Shown piece after piece: positions 16,687-25,309 of a DNA stretch of 64,000 bases. Within the stretch, counting starts at the first letter, position 1, and each line of letters begins with the position of its first letter. The notes beneath the pieces are model-generated. The model made no database searches. It worked only from the letters and a program-made list of their open reading frames with translations, and had not been told where the DNA came from. The DNA is from Azohydromonas australica DSM 1124 (lineage in GTDB: Bacteria; Pseudomonadota; Gammaproteobacteria; Burkholderiales; Burkholderiaceae_C), in NCBI RefSeq assembly GCF_000430725.1, contig NZ_KE387215.1:1-64000 (forward strand), given 5' to 3'. The translations under genes and the position numbers were made by a program.

Positions 16687-17622
16687 TTGAGCACCCAATT
16701 CCTGACCCCGCAGATGGCCGGCCTGCTCTCGCGCATGTCGCGCGCGAAGACCCCGCCGCTGCACACCATGACCCCGGCCGACGCGCGCGCGGCCTACACG
16801 CTGCGCGCCGAGGTGCTGGACCTGCCGCGCGCCCCGATGGCGCGGGTGGAGGATTTCACCATTCCCGCCGCCGACGGCACGGCGCTGCCCGCGCGCCTGT
16901 ACGCGCCCTCGCACGAGCGGCTGCCGCTGCTGCTCTACCTGCACGGGGGCGGCTTCGTCATCGGCAACCTGGAGACGCACGACAGCCTGTGCCGCCAGCT
17001 CGCCCTGCGCAGTGGCGGCGCAGTGGTGGCGCTGGACTACCGGCTCGCGCCCGAGCACCGCTTCCCGGCCGCGGTGGACGACGCCTGGGCCGCGCTGCAC
17101 TGGCTGGCCGGGCAGGCACACACGCTGGGCCTGGATGCCTCGCGGCTCGCCGTGGGCGGCGACAGCGCGGGCGGCACGCTCGCGGCGGCCACGGCGCTGC
17201 ATGCGCGCGACGTGGGGCAGCCGCTGGCGCTGCAGCTGCTGATCACGCCCGGCACCACGGCGCATGCCGATACGGCCAGCCACAAGCTCTTCGCCAACGG
17301 CTTCGTGCTCGACGCGGCAGCCATCGCCTGGTTCTTCGACCACTACATCGACGTGCACCACCGCCGCGACTGGCGCTTCGCACCGCTGGAGGCGGAGGTG
17401 GACGGCGTGGCGCCGGCCTGCCTGATCCTGGCGGAGTGCGACCCGCTGGTGGACGAGGGCGTGACCTACGCCGACAAGCTGCGCCTGGCCGGCGTGCCCG
17501 TGGAGCTGGAACTCTACCGGGGCCTTACCCACGACTTCATCAAGATGGGCCGGGCCATCCCCCAGGCGGCCCAGGCGCAGCAGGTGGCTGCCGAGGCGCT
17601 GCGGCAGGCTTGGGGAGGGTGA
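16687..17622 (+). CDS. Alpha/beta hydrolase, hormone-sensitive-lipase (acetylesterase) family
   Basis: A 311-residue carboxylesterase of family IV. The oxyanion-hole motif LYLHGGGFVIG is near residue 80-90, the nucleophile is the Ser of GGDSAGG (about 156), the acid lies in LAECDPLVDEG and the His in GLTHDFIKMG. No signal peptide, so cytosolic. It appears to start at TTG (16687), since no ATG in frame fits better; the N-terminus MSTQFLTPQMAGLLSRM is typical of the family. It is a single gene between the aceA terminator and the GNAT gene. Natural substrate unknown; short-chain esters are usual. Confidence 0.88.
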   Translation: MSTQFLTPQMAGLLSRMSRAKTPPLHTMTPADARAAYTLRAEVLDLPRAPMARVEDFTIPAADGTALPARLYAPSHERLPLLLYLHGGGFVIGNLETHDSLCRQLALRSGGAVVALDYRLAPEHRFPAAVDDAWAALHWLAGQAHTLGLDASRLAVGGDSAGGTLAAATALHARDVGQPLALQLLITPGTTAHADTASHKLFANGFVLDAAAIAWFFDHYIDVHHRRDWRFAPLEAEVDGVAPACLILAECDPLVDEGVTYADKLRLAGVPVELELYRGLTHDFIKMGRAIPQAAQAQQVAAEALRQAWGG

Positions 17623-17648
17623 TGCAAGAGCGCGGCCGTCGCCAATAA

Positions 17649-17691
17649 CAACGTACATGGCTTTTTGGGATCACCTCAAGCAACGTACAGG
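17649..17691. repeat. Short imperfect direct repeat (CAACGTACA)
   Basis: CAACGTACA followed by a similar GGCT...TTTGG tail occurs at 17649 and again at 17681 (32-bp period), and the core CAACGTACATG recurs at 17825 inside the start of the next gene. Only two full copies exist, so it is not a CRISPR; it may be a regulatory or degenerate repeat. Confidence 0.35.
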
Positions 17692-17814
17692 CTGTTTGGT
17701 ATGGACCATGGCGTCCGTTTTGGCTCTATGGCTGCGTGGCGGTTGGAGCAACGCTGTCCGTGAATATCCGTGGCAGGGCATCGACGGGATGCCATGCTCG
17801 GAGAATGCTTTTAG

Positions 17815-18309
17815 ATGCTTGGTGCAACGTACATGATTATGAACTACACCAAATTTTCCCCCTGCGACACCCGTATCGAAATCAATAGCTGGCAGGTCCT
17901 GGAGGAGCCTGCCCAGATCGTCCGCCATGCCGTGTTCGTGGAGGAGCAGCGCATCCCGGCCGAGCTGGAGCGTGATTCGGCGGATGCAGATTGCATTCAT
18001 GCAGTCGCTTTCGACGCCGACGGCCAGGCCGTGGGCACCGGGCGCCTGCTGCCGCTGCCCGACAGCGTGATGAAGCTCGGCCGCCTGGCGGTGCTGCGCT
18101 CCTGGCGCGGCCGGCGCGTGGGTCAGGCGCTGCTGCAGGCCTTGCTCGATGCGGCGCGCGGGCAGGGCGCACGCGAGGTGATGCTGCATGCACAGCAGTC
18201 CGCGGCGAGCTTCTATCGAGAGGCCGGTTTCGAGCCCCGCGGCGAGGAGTTCATGGAGGCGGGCATTCCGCACCTGGAGATGGTGCTGGCGTTGAAAAGC
18301 GGGGATTGA
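17815..18309 (+). CDS. GNAT family N-acetyltransferase (YjcF/ElaA-like)
   Basis: A 164-residue GNAT acetyltransferase. The N-terminal RHAVFVEEQRIPAELERDSAD is the region seen in YjcF/ElaA-type proteins; the acetyl-CoA-binding segment is LGRLAVLRSWRGRRVGQALL (motif A, R/Q-x-x-G-x-G/A form), followed by HAQQSAASFYREAGF. The first ATG at 17815 has GGAGA ten bases upstream and was chosen; ATGs at 17833 and 17839 are alternatives. It stands alone. Substrate unknown. Confidence 0.82.
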   Translation: MLGATYMIMNYTKFSPCDTRIEINSWQVLEEPAQIVRHAVFVEEQRIPAELERDSADADCIHAVAFDADGQAVGTGRLLPLPDSVMKLGRLAVLRSWRGRRVGQALLQALLDAARGQGAREVMLHAQQSAASFYREAGFEPRGEEFMEAGIPHLEMVLALKSGD

Positions 18310-18393
18310 GATCGGCTGCTGTCCGGAGAAGCAGCGGTCTGTGGCGTTGACATCTCATCCCGGCGCCTTCGCCGGGCAGCGGACGCAAGCTTC

Positions 18394-19203
18394 CTACAGC
18401 AGTGCCTGTACCGTTCCCGCCACCCGTACTGCCGGCTCGGCCGGCCAGCGCGGCAACTCGACCCGGGTACGGAAAGGCGCCGGCCCGTGCGTCAGCTCCA
18501 CCGCCACAAGGCGCCGGCTCTCGCGCTCGCGCACCAGCACCGTCGAGCAGCGCGTGGCGTAGTGCGGCATGGCGATGAAGACGGAGGAGAGATAACGCTC
18601 CACCTCCAGCGGCACGCCCGTGCTGGGCAGCGCCGCATCGGGCGCCGGCGTGCGGTCGGACAGCGCCAGCAGCAGGGCGTCGATCAACGGGTCCACGTCG
18701 TCGTGGCGCTGCAGCGCCTGCGCCAGGTCGTGCTTGAGTTGCACGGTCTTGGGCCAGGGCGTGTCCAGCGCAGCATTGGACAGGCCGTGCACACCGGGCC
18801 GCAGTGCGTGCGGGGCGGGGTGGTCAGTGCCGGTCCAGAAGAACTCGCCGCGCACGAGATCGGCCGCGAGCAGGTTGAAGGGGTTGTGCCGGGCGGCGCC
18901 CAGTGCGTCGCAGAAGCCCGCGGCGTCGGCGTCGCCCAGCAGCCACTGCGGGACGATCTCGCCGCGCGAAGGCGCGTCCGGCAGCACGGCGCCGGGCCGG
19001 CGCACGTTGGTGAGCATCGCCAGACGGCCGGCGTCGGTGAAACCGCACCAGGTGCCACCAGCGCGCAGGTCCCGGCCGGCCACGATGCCTTCCGGCCACC
19101 GGTGCAGCGCGGCCGCGGGGCGGTCCAGGAACTCGTCGCGGTTGGCGGCCAGCACGAGGTCGAAGCGGGGATGCACGTCCCACGCCAGGGCAATCAGGCA
19201 CAT
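18394..19203 (-). CDS. NRDE-family protein (TANGO2 homologue)
   Basis: A 269-residue member of the NRDE (transport and Golgi organisation 2) family, which uses an N-terminal cysteine as in Ntn-hydrolases. The start MCLIALAWDVHP and the name-giving AANRDEFLDRP motif (about residues 18-28) are clear, followed by AGRDLRAGGTWCGF and RLAMLTNVR. Bacterial function is not established; eukaryotic TANGO2 has been linked to haem or lipid handling. The start ATG at 19203 overlaps the end of the DUF4936 gene by 10 bp, so the two are coupled with ygfZ upstream. Confidence 0.87.
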   Translation of the reverse strand: MCLIALAWDVHPRFDLVLAANRDEFLDRPAAALHRWPEGIVAGRDLRAGGTWCGFTDAGRLAMLTNVRRPGAVLPDAPSRGEIVPQWLLGDADAAGFCDALGAARHNPFNLLAADLVRGEFFWTGTDHPAPHALRPGVHGLSNAALDTPWPKTVQLKHDLAQALQRHDDVDPLIDALLLALSDRTPAPDAALPSTGVPLEVERYLSSVFIAMPHYATRCSTVLVRERESRRLVAVELTHGPAPFRTRVELPRWPAEPAVRVAGTVQALL

Positions 19204-19520
19204 GGCTCGAACACTTCCACGTGGCGTGGCCCCGCCACCAGCAGCGCCAGCGCCGTCGCAGCGGCATGGGCGATGTGGGCCTCCAGCGCCGCATCGATGC
19301 CGCCGGGGCGGGCGTAGGTTTCCATCAGCGTGCGCTGCCCGTCCACGTCCTGACTTTGCGGCCGCTGCAGCAGCGCGCAAAGCAGGTCCGGGTGCGTGCG
19401 CTGCAACTCGGCCTGGAAGGCCCGCACCGCCAGCGCGCACGCGCCCAGGTCGGGCAGGGCCACGCGGTAGTACACGAAGAGCTGGCGCCCGTCAAGAGCG
19501 CCGGGCTGGTCAGGCGACAT
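19194..19520 (-). CDS. DUF4936 family protein
   Basis: A 108-residue small protein with the RQLFVYYRVALPDLGAC start, FQAELQRTHPDLLCALLQRP and TLMETYAR motifs that mark DUF4936, a family found mainly in Betaproteobacteria and usually beside ygfZ. No signal peptide or metal motif was seen. It overlaps ygfZ by 11 bp and the NRDE gene by 10 bp. Function unknown. Confidence 0.8.
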   Translation of the reverse strand: MSPDQPGALDGRQLFVYYRVALPDLGACALAVRAFQAELQRTHPDLLCALLQRPQSQDVDGQRTLMETYARPGGIDAALEAHIAHAAATALALLVAGPRHVEVFEPCA

Positions 19521-20445
19521 CCAGGGGCACGTCGTAGGGCAGCGGCGTGTGCCGCAGCACCGGACCGTCCGGGCTGCGCAGGTGCAGCGAGGGCGCCTGC
19601 AGCGCCGCGATCTTCAGCTCCACCAGCGTTGCGGTGCGGCCCTGCAGCGTGGCAGCATCGACCACCATGCCCGACGGCTGCGTCGGGTCGTCGCCGGCGG
19701 CGAACACTTCCTGGCCCGGCGCCGCGTCGGCGGCATCGCTGTCGAACAGGAAGGCTCGGCGCTTGGTCGTACCGCGGTACTGGCTGCGCGCCACCACCTC
19801 CTGGCCCGGGTAGCAGCCCTTCTTGAAGTTGACGCCGCCCACGAGCTCCAGGTTGATCATCTGCGGCACGAACTGCTCGGTGGTGGCGGCGGCCACGCGC
19901 GGCAGCGCGCTGCGCACTTCCAGCCAACGCCAGGCCTCTTCGGACAGCGCGGGCAGCGCCGGCGGCTGGGCGGACGCCACCAGCCAGCGCGGCACGCCGT
20001 CCACGTCGGGCAGGCGCACCACGTCGGCGTCCTGCACCCGGGCGCGCTGCCAGGGCTGCTGGGGCGCGGCCTCGCCGAGCCAAGCTGCGGCGCTGGGGCC
20101 GGCCAAGCCGTAGAGGCGCAGGTCGGTGGCCTCGGTGAGCTTGCACTTGGCGCGCAGCACGAACATCGAGAGCCGCTTGACACTGGCCGGGAGCACGTCG
20201 GCGCTGCAGGCCAGCAGCACCTCGTCCGGCGCCGGGCGCCACACGATGAAGCTCGCCAGGAGGCGGCCCTTGGCGGTGCAGTAGCCGGCCAGGCGGGCGG
20301 TGGTGGCGTTGAGGGAACTCACGTCCTGCGTGAGCTGGCCGTGCAGGAAGGACGCGGCATCCTCGCCGCTCGCGCGCACCAGGCCCCAGTGCGTCAAAGG
20401 CGCGGCACCGTCGAAGGTACCTGCCTGAATGAGGGTGTCGGTCAT
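19510..20445 (-). CDS. ygfZ: Folate-binding protein YgfZ (Fe-S cluster repair)
   Basis: A 311-residue protein of the YgfZ/GcvT-like family, which supports assembly or repair of Fe-S enzymes using folate. The diagnostic KKGCYPGQE motif with its conserved cysteine is at about 215-223, preceded by TTEQFVPQMINLEL. The N-terminal LTHWGLVRASGEDAASFLHGQLTQDV is typical. The ATG at 20445 was chosen; upstream codons run into the divergent promoter shared with mltG (49-bp gap). It is followed by overlapping DUF4936 and NRDE genes. Confidence 0.92.
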   Translation of the reverse strand: MTDTLIQAGTFDGAAPLTHWGLVRASGEDAASFLHGQLTQDVSSLNATTARLAGYCTAKGRLLASFIVWRPAPDEVLLACSADVLPASVKRLSMFVLRAKCKLTEATDLRLYGLAGPSAAAWLGEAAPQQPWQRARVQDADVVRLPDVDGVPRWLVASAQPPALPALSEEAWRWLEVRSALPRVAAATTEQFVPQMINLELVGGVNFKKGCYPGQEVVARSQYRGTTKRRAFLFDSDAADAAPGQEVFAAGDDPTQPSGMVVDAATLQGRTATLVELKIAALQAPSLHLRSPDGPVLRHTPLPYDVPLDVA

Positions 20446-20494
20446 GCGGCCATTATGATCAGCGGCTTTGCCCCGAGCGGTTGTTGGTGTGGTG

Positions 20495-21508
20495 ATGAAG
20501 CGGATCTTGCTGGCGCTCGTGCTGCTGGTGGCCACGGCAACGCTGGCCGCGGGCGGCATCGTGTGGTGGTGGCTGCAGCGGCCGCTGCCGCTGGCGGCGC
20601 CATCGGTGGAGCTGTCCATCGAGCCCGGCACCGCGCCGCGCGCGGTGGCGCAGGCCTGGGTGCAGGCGGGGGTGCAGACCTCGCCGGAGTTCCTCTACCA
20701 GTGGTTCCGCTGGTCGGGCCAGGCGCGGCAGATCCGCGCCGGCAGCTACGAGATCGAGCGCGGCGCCACGCCGCGGCAGTTGCTGGACAAGATGGTGCGC
20801 GGCGACGAGGTGCTGGAGAGCGTGCGCTTCATCGAGGGCTGGACTTTCAGGCAGCTGCGCGCCGAGCTGGCTCGGGCCACGGCGCTCAAGCCCGCCACGG
20901 CCACGCTCAGCGACGAAGCGCTCATGGCCGCGCTGGGCGCGCCGGGCGTGGCGCCGGAAGGGCGCTTCTTTCCCGACACCTACGCCTACAGCCGCGGCGT
21001 AAGCGACCTCACGGTGCTCAAGCGCGCACATGCCGCCATGCAGCGCCGTCTGGCGCAGACCTGGGCCGAACGCCCGGCCGACACGCCGCTGCGCAGCATG
21101 GACGATCTACTGGTGCTGGCCTCCATCGTCGAGAAGGAAACAGGCCAAGCCGCAGACCGTCCCAAAGTGGCTGCGGTGTTCCTCAACCGGCTGCGCGTGG
21201 GCATGCCGCTGCAGACCGATCCGACCGTGATCTACGGCCTGGGCGAGCGCTTCGACGGCAACCTGCGCAAGCGCGACCTGCAGACCGACACGCCCTTCAA
21301 CACCTACACCCGCGCCGGGCTGCCGCCCACGCCGATCGCCATGCCGGGGCTGGAATCCCTGCGCGCATCCGTGAAGCCGGCACCCACCAAGGCGCTGTAC
21401 TTCGTCTCGCGCGGCGACGGCAGCAGCGTCTTTAGCGACAACCTCGCGGACCACAACCGGGCCGTCAACCAGTACCAGCGCGCGCCCCGATCGTCGGGTA
21501 CGCCCTGA
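20495..21508 (+). CDS. mltG: Endolytic murein transglycosylase MltG
   Basis: A 337-residue inner-membrane lytic transglycosylase that cuts nascent peptidoglycan strands. One N-terminal membrane helix (about residues 3-25) is followed by a LysM-like part and the YceG domain; the catalytic glutamate is in ASIVEKETG (about E213), with MPLQTDPTVIYGLG and NTYTRAGLPPTPI downstream. The ATG at 20495 gives the expected MKRIL start. It heads the mltG-tmk-holB-pilZ-tatD string common in Burkholderiales. Confidence 0.95.
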   Translation: MKRILLALVLLVATATLAAGGIVWWWLQRPLPLAAPSVELSIEPGTAPRAVAQAWVQAGVQTSPEFLYQWFRWSGQARQIRAGSYEIERGATPRQLLDKMVRGDEVLESVRFIEGWTFRQLRAELARATALKPATATLSDEALMAALGAPGVAPEGRFFPDTYAYSRGVSDLTVLKRAHAAMQRRLAQTWAERPADTPLRSMDDLLVLASIVEKETGQAADRPKVAAVFLNRLRVGMPLQTDPTVIYGLGERFDGNLRKRDLQTDTPFNTYTRAGLPPTPIAMPGLESLRASVKPAPTKALYFVSRGDGSSVFSDNLADHNRAVNQYQRAPRSSGTP

Positions 21509-21529
21509 TCCACCGTTTCCCCATCACAC

Positions 21530-22141
21530 GTGAACCACGGCTTCATCACCTTCGAAGGCATAGACGGCGCGGGCAAGAGCTCGCACATCGAGGCGCTGGC
21601 CCAGTGGCTGCGCGCGCGCGGGCGCGAGGTGCTGCTCACGCGCGAGCCCGGCGGTACGGCGCTGGCAGAGCGGCTGCGCGAGCTGCTGCTGCACGAGGCC
21701 ATGGACGCGCTCACGGAAAGCCTGCTGGTGTTCGCCGCGAGGCGCGACCACCTGCGCCAGTGCATCGAGCCGGCCCTGGCGCGCGGCGCCACGGTGCTGT
21801 GCGACCGGTTCACGGACGCCACCTTTGCCTACCAGGGCGGCGGGCGCGGCTTCGACCTCGACGTGCTGGGCCGGCTGGAAGGCTGGGTGCAGGAGGGCCG
21901 GCAGCCGGACCTGACGCTGTGGTTCGACCTGCCGCCGCAGATCGCGGCGCAGCGCCGGGCCGCGGCGCGCGCGGCGGACCGCTTCGAGCGCGAGGACGAG
22001 GTCTTCTTCACCCGCGTGCGCGAGGGCTACGCAGCGCGCGCCGCGGCAGCGCCGGGGCGTTTCATCCGCATCGATGCCGAGCAGCCGCGCGAGGCGGTGT
22101 GGGCGCAGATCGAGCGCTCGCTGTTGGAGCGCAGCTGGTGA
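21530..22141 (+). CDS. tmk: Thymidylate kinase
   Basis: A 203-residue dTMP kinase making dTDP. P-loop [10 protein letters not shown] (about 9-18), the DRx motif in [19 protein letters not shown], and the Lid region with [14 protein letters not shown]. It begins at GTG 21530, 21 bp after mltG. The stop overlaps the GTG of holB (GTGA), so translation is coupled. Confidence 0.95.
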   Translation: MNHGFITFEGIDGAGKSSHIEALAQWLRARGREVLLTREPGGTALAERLRELLLHEAMDALTESLLVFAARRDHLRQCIEPALARGATVLCDRFTDATFAYQGGGRGFDLDVLGRLEGWVQEGRQPDLTLWFDLPPQIAAQRRAAARAADRFEREDEVFFTRVREGYAARAAAAPGRFIRIDAEQPREAVWAQIERSLLERSW

Positions 22142-23154
22142 GCGCGCCGCTGCCCTGGCTGGAGGCACCGCTGCAGCAGGCGCTGCACCAGCGCGCGCAT
22201 GCGCTGCTGATCCACGGCCCGGCGGGCGTGGGCCAGTACGAGTTCGGCTTTGGGCTCTCGCGCGCGCTGCTGTGCGAGGCAACGGGCGAGGGCGCGATTC
22301 GGCCCTGCGGGCGCTGCACGGCCTGCCACCTGATGGACACGCACGGGCATCCGGATTTCCGGCTGCTGCTGCCCGAGGCGTTGCGGGAGCCGCTGGGCTG
22401 GGCGGAGGAGGAATCGCGCAAGAAGGATGCGAAGCCCAGCAAGTGGATCCGCATCGAGGAGGTGCGCCAGGCCATCGACTGGACGCACCAGAGCGTCTCG
22501 CGCGGCGTGGCAAAGGTGCTGCTGATCCACCCGGCCACGGCGATGCAGGAAGCCAGCGCCAACGCGCTGCTCAAGACGCTGGAGGAGCCCTCGGCGCAGG
22601 TGCGGCTGCTGCTGACCGCCACCGACCCCGAGCTGCTGCTGCCCACCATCCGCAGCCGCTGCCAGCGCCTGGGCCTGGCACTGCCGCCGCGCGAGCAGGC
22701 GCTGGAATGGCTGAAGGAGCGCGGCCTGGCCCAGCCGCAGGTGCTGCTGGACGCCGCGGGCGGCCGGCCGCTGGAGGCGGTGGCCTTGGCGGGCGAGGGC
22801 GTCGACGCCGCCGCCTGGGCCGCGCTGCCGCAGCGGTTACGCCAGGGCGACGCGACCGCCGTGGCGTCGTGGGGCCTGCCGCGGTTGCTGGAGACGCTGC
22901 TGAAGCTGTGCCACGACCTGATGGCCCAGGCCGCGGGCGGCGCGCCGCGCTATTTCCCGGCCGAAACCTTGCCGCCAGGTGCAGCGCTGGCCGAGCTGGC
23001 GAGCTGGTCGCGCGAGCTGACGCAGCTCTCGCGCCACGACGAGCATCCGTGGAACGCGTCGCTGCTGGCGGAGTCGCTGGTGGCCCAGGCCGCGGCGCTG
23101 TGGCCGGCGCGCGCCGGTTCCAGCCGCGCCCGCGTCACTACACTGGGCCGTTGA
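22138..23154 (+). CDS. holB: DNA polymerase III subunit delta'
   Basis: A 338-residue clamp-loader subunit. The AAA+ fold is evident, but the P-loop is degenerate ([10 protein letters not shown], Gln in place of the essential Lys), as expected for delta', which does not need to bind ATP. A zinc module reads CGRCTACH, and the sensor/SRC region is [20 protein letters not shown] is the characteristic motif. GTG start at 22138 overlaps tmk; the stop overlaps the pilZ ATG by one base. Confidence 0.93.
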   Translation: MSAPLPWLEAPLQQALHQRAHALLIHGPAGVGQYEFGFGLSRALLCEATGEGAIRPCGRCTACHLMDTHGHPDFRLLLPEALREPLGWAEEESRKKDAKPSKWIRIEEVRQAIDWTHQSVSRGVAKVLLIHPATAMQEASANALLKTLEEPSAQVRLLLTATDPELLLPTIRSRCQRLGLALPPREQALEWLKERGLAQPQVLLDAAGGRPLEAVALAGEGVDAAAWAALPQRLRQGDATAVASWGLPRLLETLLKLCHDLMAQAAGGAPRYFPAETLPPGAALAELASWSRELTQLSRHDEHPWNASLLAESLVAQAAALWPARAGSSRARVTTLGR

Positions 23155-23525
23155 TGAACGCCACTTCTTCCTCCGACCTGGATGCGGCCCCGGCGACGCG
23201 GGTGCAGCTCGTGTTCAACGACAAGGCCGCCCTCTACGCGGCCTATATCCCGCTGTTCACCGAGGGCGGCCTCTTCATTGCCACGTCGCGGGAGCATGGC
23301 CTGGGCGATGTCTTCGAGCTGGAGCTGACGCTGCCCGGCGAAGCCGAGTGCCGTGTGGTGGCAGGCAAAGTGGCGTGGATCACGCCGGCCCATGCCGCCG
23401 GCGGGCGGGCGCAGGGCGTGGGCGTTGCCCTGGCGGGCGACGCCGAGTCACGCACGCTGCGTGCCCGGATCGAGGAGATCCTGGGCAGCGCGCTGGCCTC
23501 GGCCCGGCCGACGCAGGTTTTCTGA
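23154..23525 (+). CDS. PilZ-domain protein
   Basis: A 123-residue single-domain PilZ protein. It carries LYAAYIPLFTEGGLFIATS and the AAGGRAQGVGVAL end of the domain, but lacks a clear RxxxR / DxSxxG c-di-GMP motif, as in PilZ proper, which acts in type IV pilus assembly with PilB and FimX rather than by binding c-di-GMP. Position between holB and tatD is the usual one for pilZ. Start ATG overlaps the holB stop (TGATG). Confidence 0.88.
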   Translation: MNATSSSDLDAAPATRVQLVFNDKAALYAAYIPLFTEGGLFIATSREHGLGDVFELELTLPGEAECRVVAGKVAWITPAHAAGGRAQGVGVALAGDAESRTLRARIEEILGSALASARPTQVF

Positions 23526-23570
23526 TTTTTCCTTTCCGCGCCCGGCCGCGGACTTCAACTGCCGACTGCG

Positions 23571-24356
23571 ATGTACGTCGATTCCCATTGCCATCTGAGC
23601 TTTCCTGAGCTGCACGCGCGGCTGGACGAGATCCGCGCCGCCATGGCCGCCGCGGACGTGGACCGCGCCCTGTGCATCTGCACCACGCTGGAGGAGTTCG
23701 AGTCCGTCCATGCGCTGGCCATGGCCCATGACAACTTCTGGGCCAGCGTGGGCGTGCACCCGGACAACGAGGACGTGATGGAGCCCACGGTGGGCACGCT
23801 GTGCGAGTGGGCGTCGCGCCCGCGCGTGGTGGGCATCGGCGAGACCGGGCTCGATTACTACCGGCTCAACGGCCGCAGCGTGGCCGACATGGAGTGGCAG
23901 CGTGAGCGCTTCCGGGTGCACATCCGCGCCGCACGAGGCACGGCCAAACCGCTGATCATCCACACCCGCAGCTCCAGCGAGGACACGCTGGCGATCCTGC
24001 GCGAGGAGGGCGGCGAGCAAGCAGGCGGCGTCTTCCATTGCTTCACCGAAACCGAGGCCGTGGCCCGGGCGGCCCTGGACCTGGGCTTTCACATTTCCTT
24101 CTCCGGCATCCTCACGTTCAAGAACGCGGCGGACCTGCGCGACGTCGCGAAGTTCGTGCCCATGGACCGGCTGCTGATCGAGACCGACAGCCCGTACCTG
24201 GCGCCGGTGCCGTACCGCGGCAAGGTCAACCAGCCGGCCTACGTGCCGCACGTCGCGGCGCAGCTGGCCGAGCTCAAGGGCTGCAGCGCGGAGGACATCG
24301 GCCGCGCCACGAGCGCCAATTTCGAGCGGCTGTTCAAGGTAGCGGAGGCGGCATGA
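23571..24356 (+). CDS. TatD-family metal-dependent hydrolase/DNase
   Basis: A 261-residue TIM-barrel metallohydrolase. Metal ligands are visible: DSHCHLSF (two His, about 4-9), the Glu of GIGETGLDYYR, the His of LIIHTRSS, the His of VFHCFTE and the Asp of IETDSPYLAP. It matches the YcfH subgroup, found next to holB in many bacteria. Likely a 3'-5' nuclease or D-aminoacyl-tRNA deacylase-like enzyme; exact role unsettled. Its stop overlaps the next ATG (ATGA). Confidence 0.93.
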   Translation: MYVDSHCHLSFPELHARLDEIRAAMAAADVDRALCICTTLEEFESVHALAMAHDNFWASVGVHPDNEDVMEPTVGTLCEWASRPRVVGIGETGLDYYRLNGRSVADMEWQRERFRVHIRAARGTAKPLIIHTRSSSEDTLAILREEGGEQAGGVFHCFTETEAVARAALDLGFHISFSGILTFKNAADLRDVAKFVPMDRLLIETDSPYLAPVPYRGKVNQPAYVPHVAAQLAELKGCSAEDIGRATSANFERLFKVAEAA

Positions 24357-25075
24357 GCGGGATGCTTGACGGCTTGAAAGCGCAATCCGCAGGCGTGCAG
24401 GCGGGCCGGCGGCGGCTGGTCGGCGGCCTGGGCCTGGCGGCCGCCGCCTGGATGCTGGCGAGCCCGGCCTGGGCCGGCAGCTACGAGGATTTCTTCAAGG
24501 CGGTCGAGCGCGACGACGGGCGCAGCGTCCTGTCGTTGCTGCAGCGCGGCTTCGACCCGAACGCCCGCGACGAGCGCGGCCAGCCGGCCTTGACACGGGC
24601 TTTCAAGGAGGACGCGCTGAAAGCTGCGGAGGCGCTGTGGACGCACCCGCAGCTGGACCTGGAAGCCGTCAACGCCGCCAACGAGACGCCGCTGATGATG
24701 GCGGCGCTGCGCGGCCACGTGGTCTGGATGCAGCGGCTGATCGAGCGCGGCGCGCGCGTGCACCGGGAGGGTTGGGCGCCGGTGCATTACGCGGCGTCGA
24801 GCGCGGAGCTGGAGCCGATGGAGCTGATGCTGCGCGCCGGCGCGCCCGTGGATGCCGTCAGTCCCAATGGGAGCACGCCGTTGATGATGGCCGCCGGCTA
24901 CGGCGCCATCGACGGTGCGCGGCTGCTGCTGCGCCGCGGTGCCGATGCCACGCTGCGCAACCAGCGCGGGATGACGGCCGCGGATTTCGCGCGCTCGATG
25001 GGGCGCGACGGCTTGGCGGCAGAAATCGAAGCCGCGGCGGCGCGACGCCGGACGGCGGTGGCGCCGGCGCAGTGA
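24353..25075 (+). CDS. Exported ankyrin-repeat protein
   Basis: A 240-residue protein with a cleavable N-terminal signal (GRRRLVGGLGLAAAAWML...PAWAG), which has a twin-arginine-like RRRLVG, followed by about five ankyrin repeats (for example TPLMMAALRGHVVWMQRLIE, TPLMMAAGYGAIDGARLLLR). It should act in the periplasm as a protein-binding scaffold. It is coupled to tatD by an ATGA overlap, a common Burkholderiales arrangement. Partner unknown. Confidence 0.85.
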   Translation: MSGMLDGLKAQSAGVQAGRRRLVGGLGLAAAAWMLASPAWAGSYEDFFKAVERDDGRSVLSLLQRGFDPNARDERGQPALTRAFKEDALKAAEALWTHPQLDLEAVNAANETPLMMAALRGHVVWMQRLIERGARVHREGWAPVHYAASSAELEPMELMLRAGAPVDAVSPNGSTPLMMAAGYGAIDGARLLLRRGADATLRNQRGMTAADFARSMGRDGLAAEIEAAAARRRTAVAPAQ

Positions 25076-25309
25076 GATGCCAGTGGCGGTATCGGAATTG
25101 AAATGGGATCTCGGCGCTGAGGGCTGGTGCCAGCCATTCAGTGCCGCCGTAGCCTGCGAGCAGGGTGCTCGCCAGGCACGCATGAAATCGCCTCAATGCG
25201 TATTATGTTAAATGAGATTGATGTCGAGATTGCGGGAACGCGGCGTTGGTTGTCAGCGGGCTTCTTTCCTGCCCTGGGTTTGTGTTCCTTTCGCATTCCG
25301 AGCTGAGCC

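Noticed and set aside
17649-17691. Minimal CRISPR from the 32-bp spaced repeat
   Set aside because: Only two imperfect copies, with no cas genes and no further units.
22138-23154. Inactivating mutation in the holB P-loop (Gln for Lys)
   Set aside because: Delta' subunits normally lack a working P-loop, so this is the expected state.
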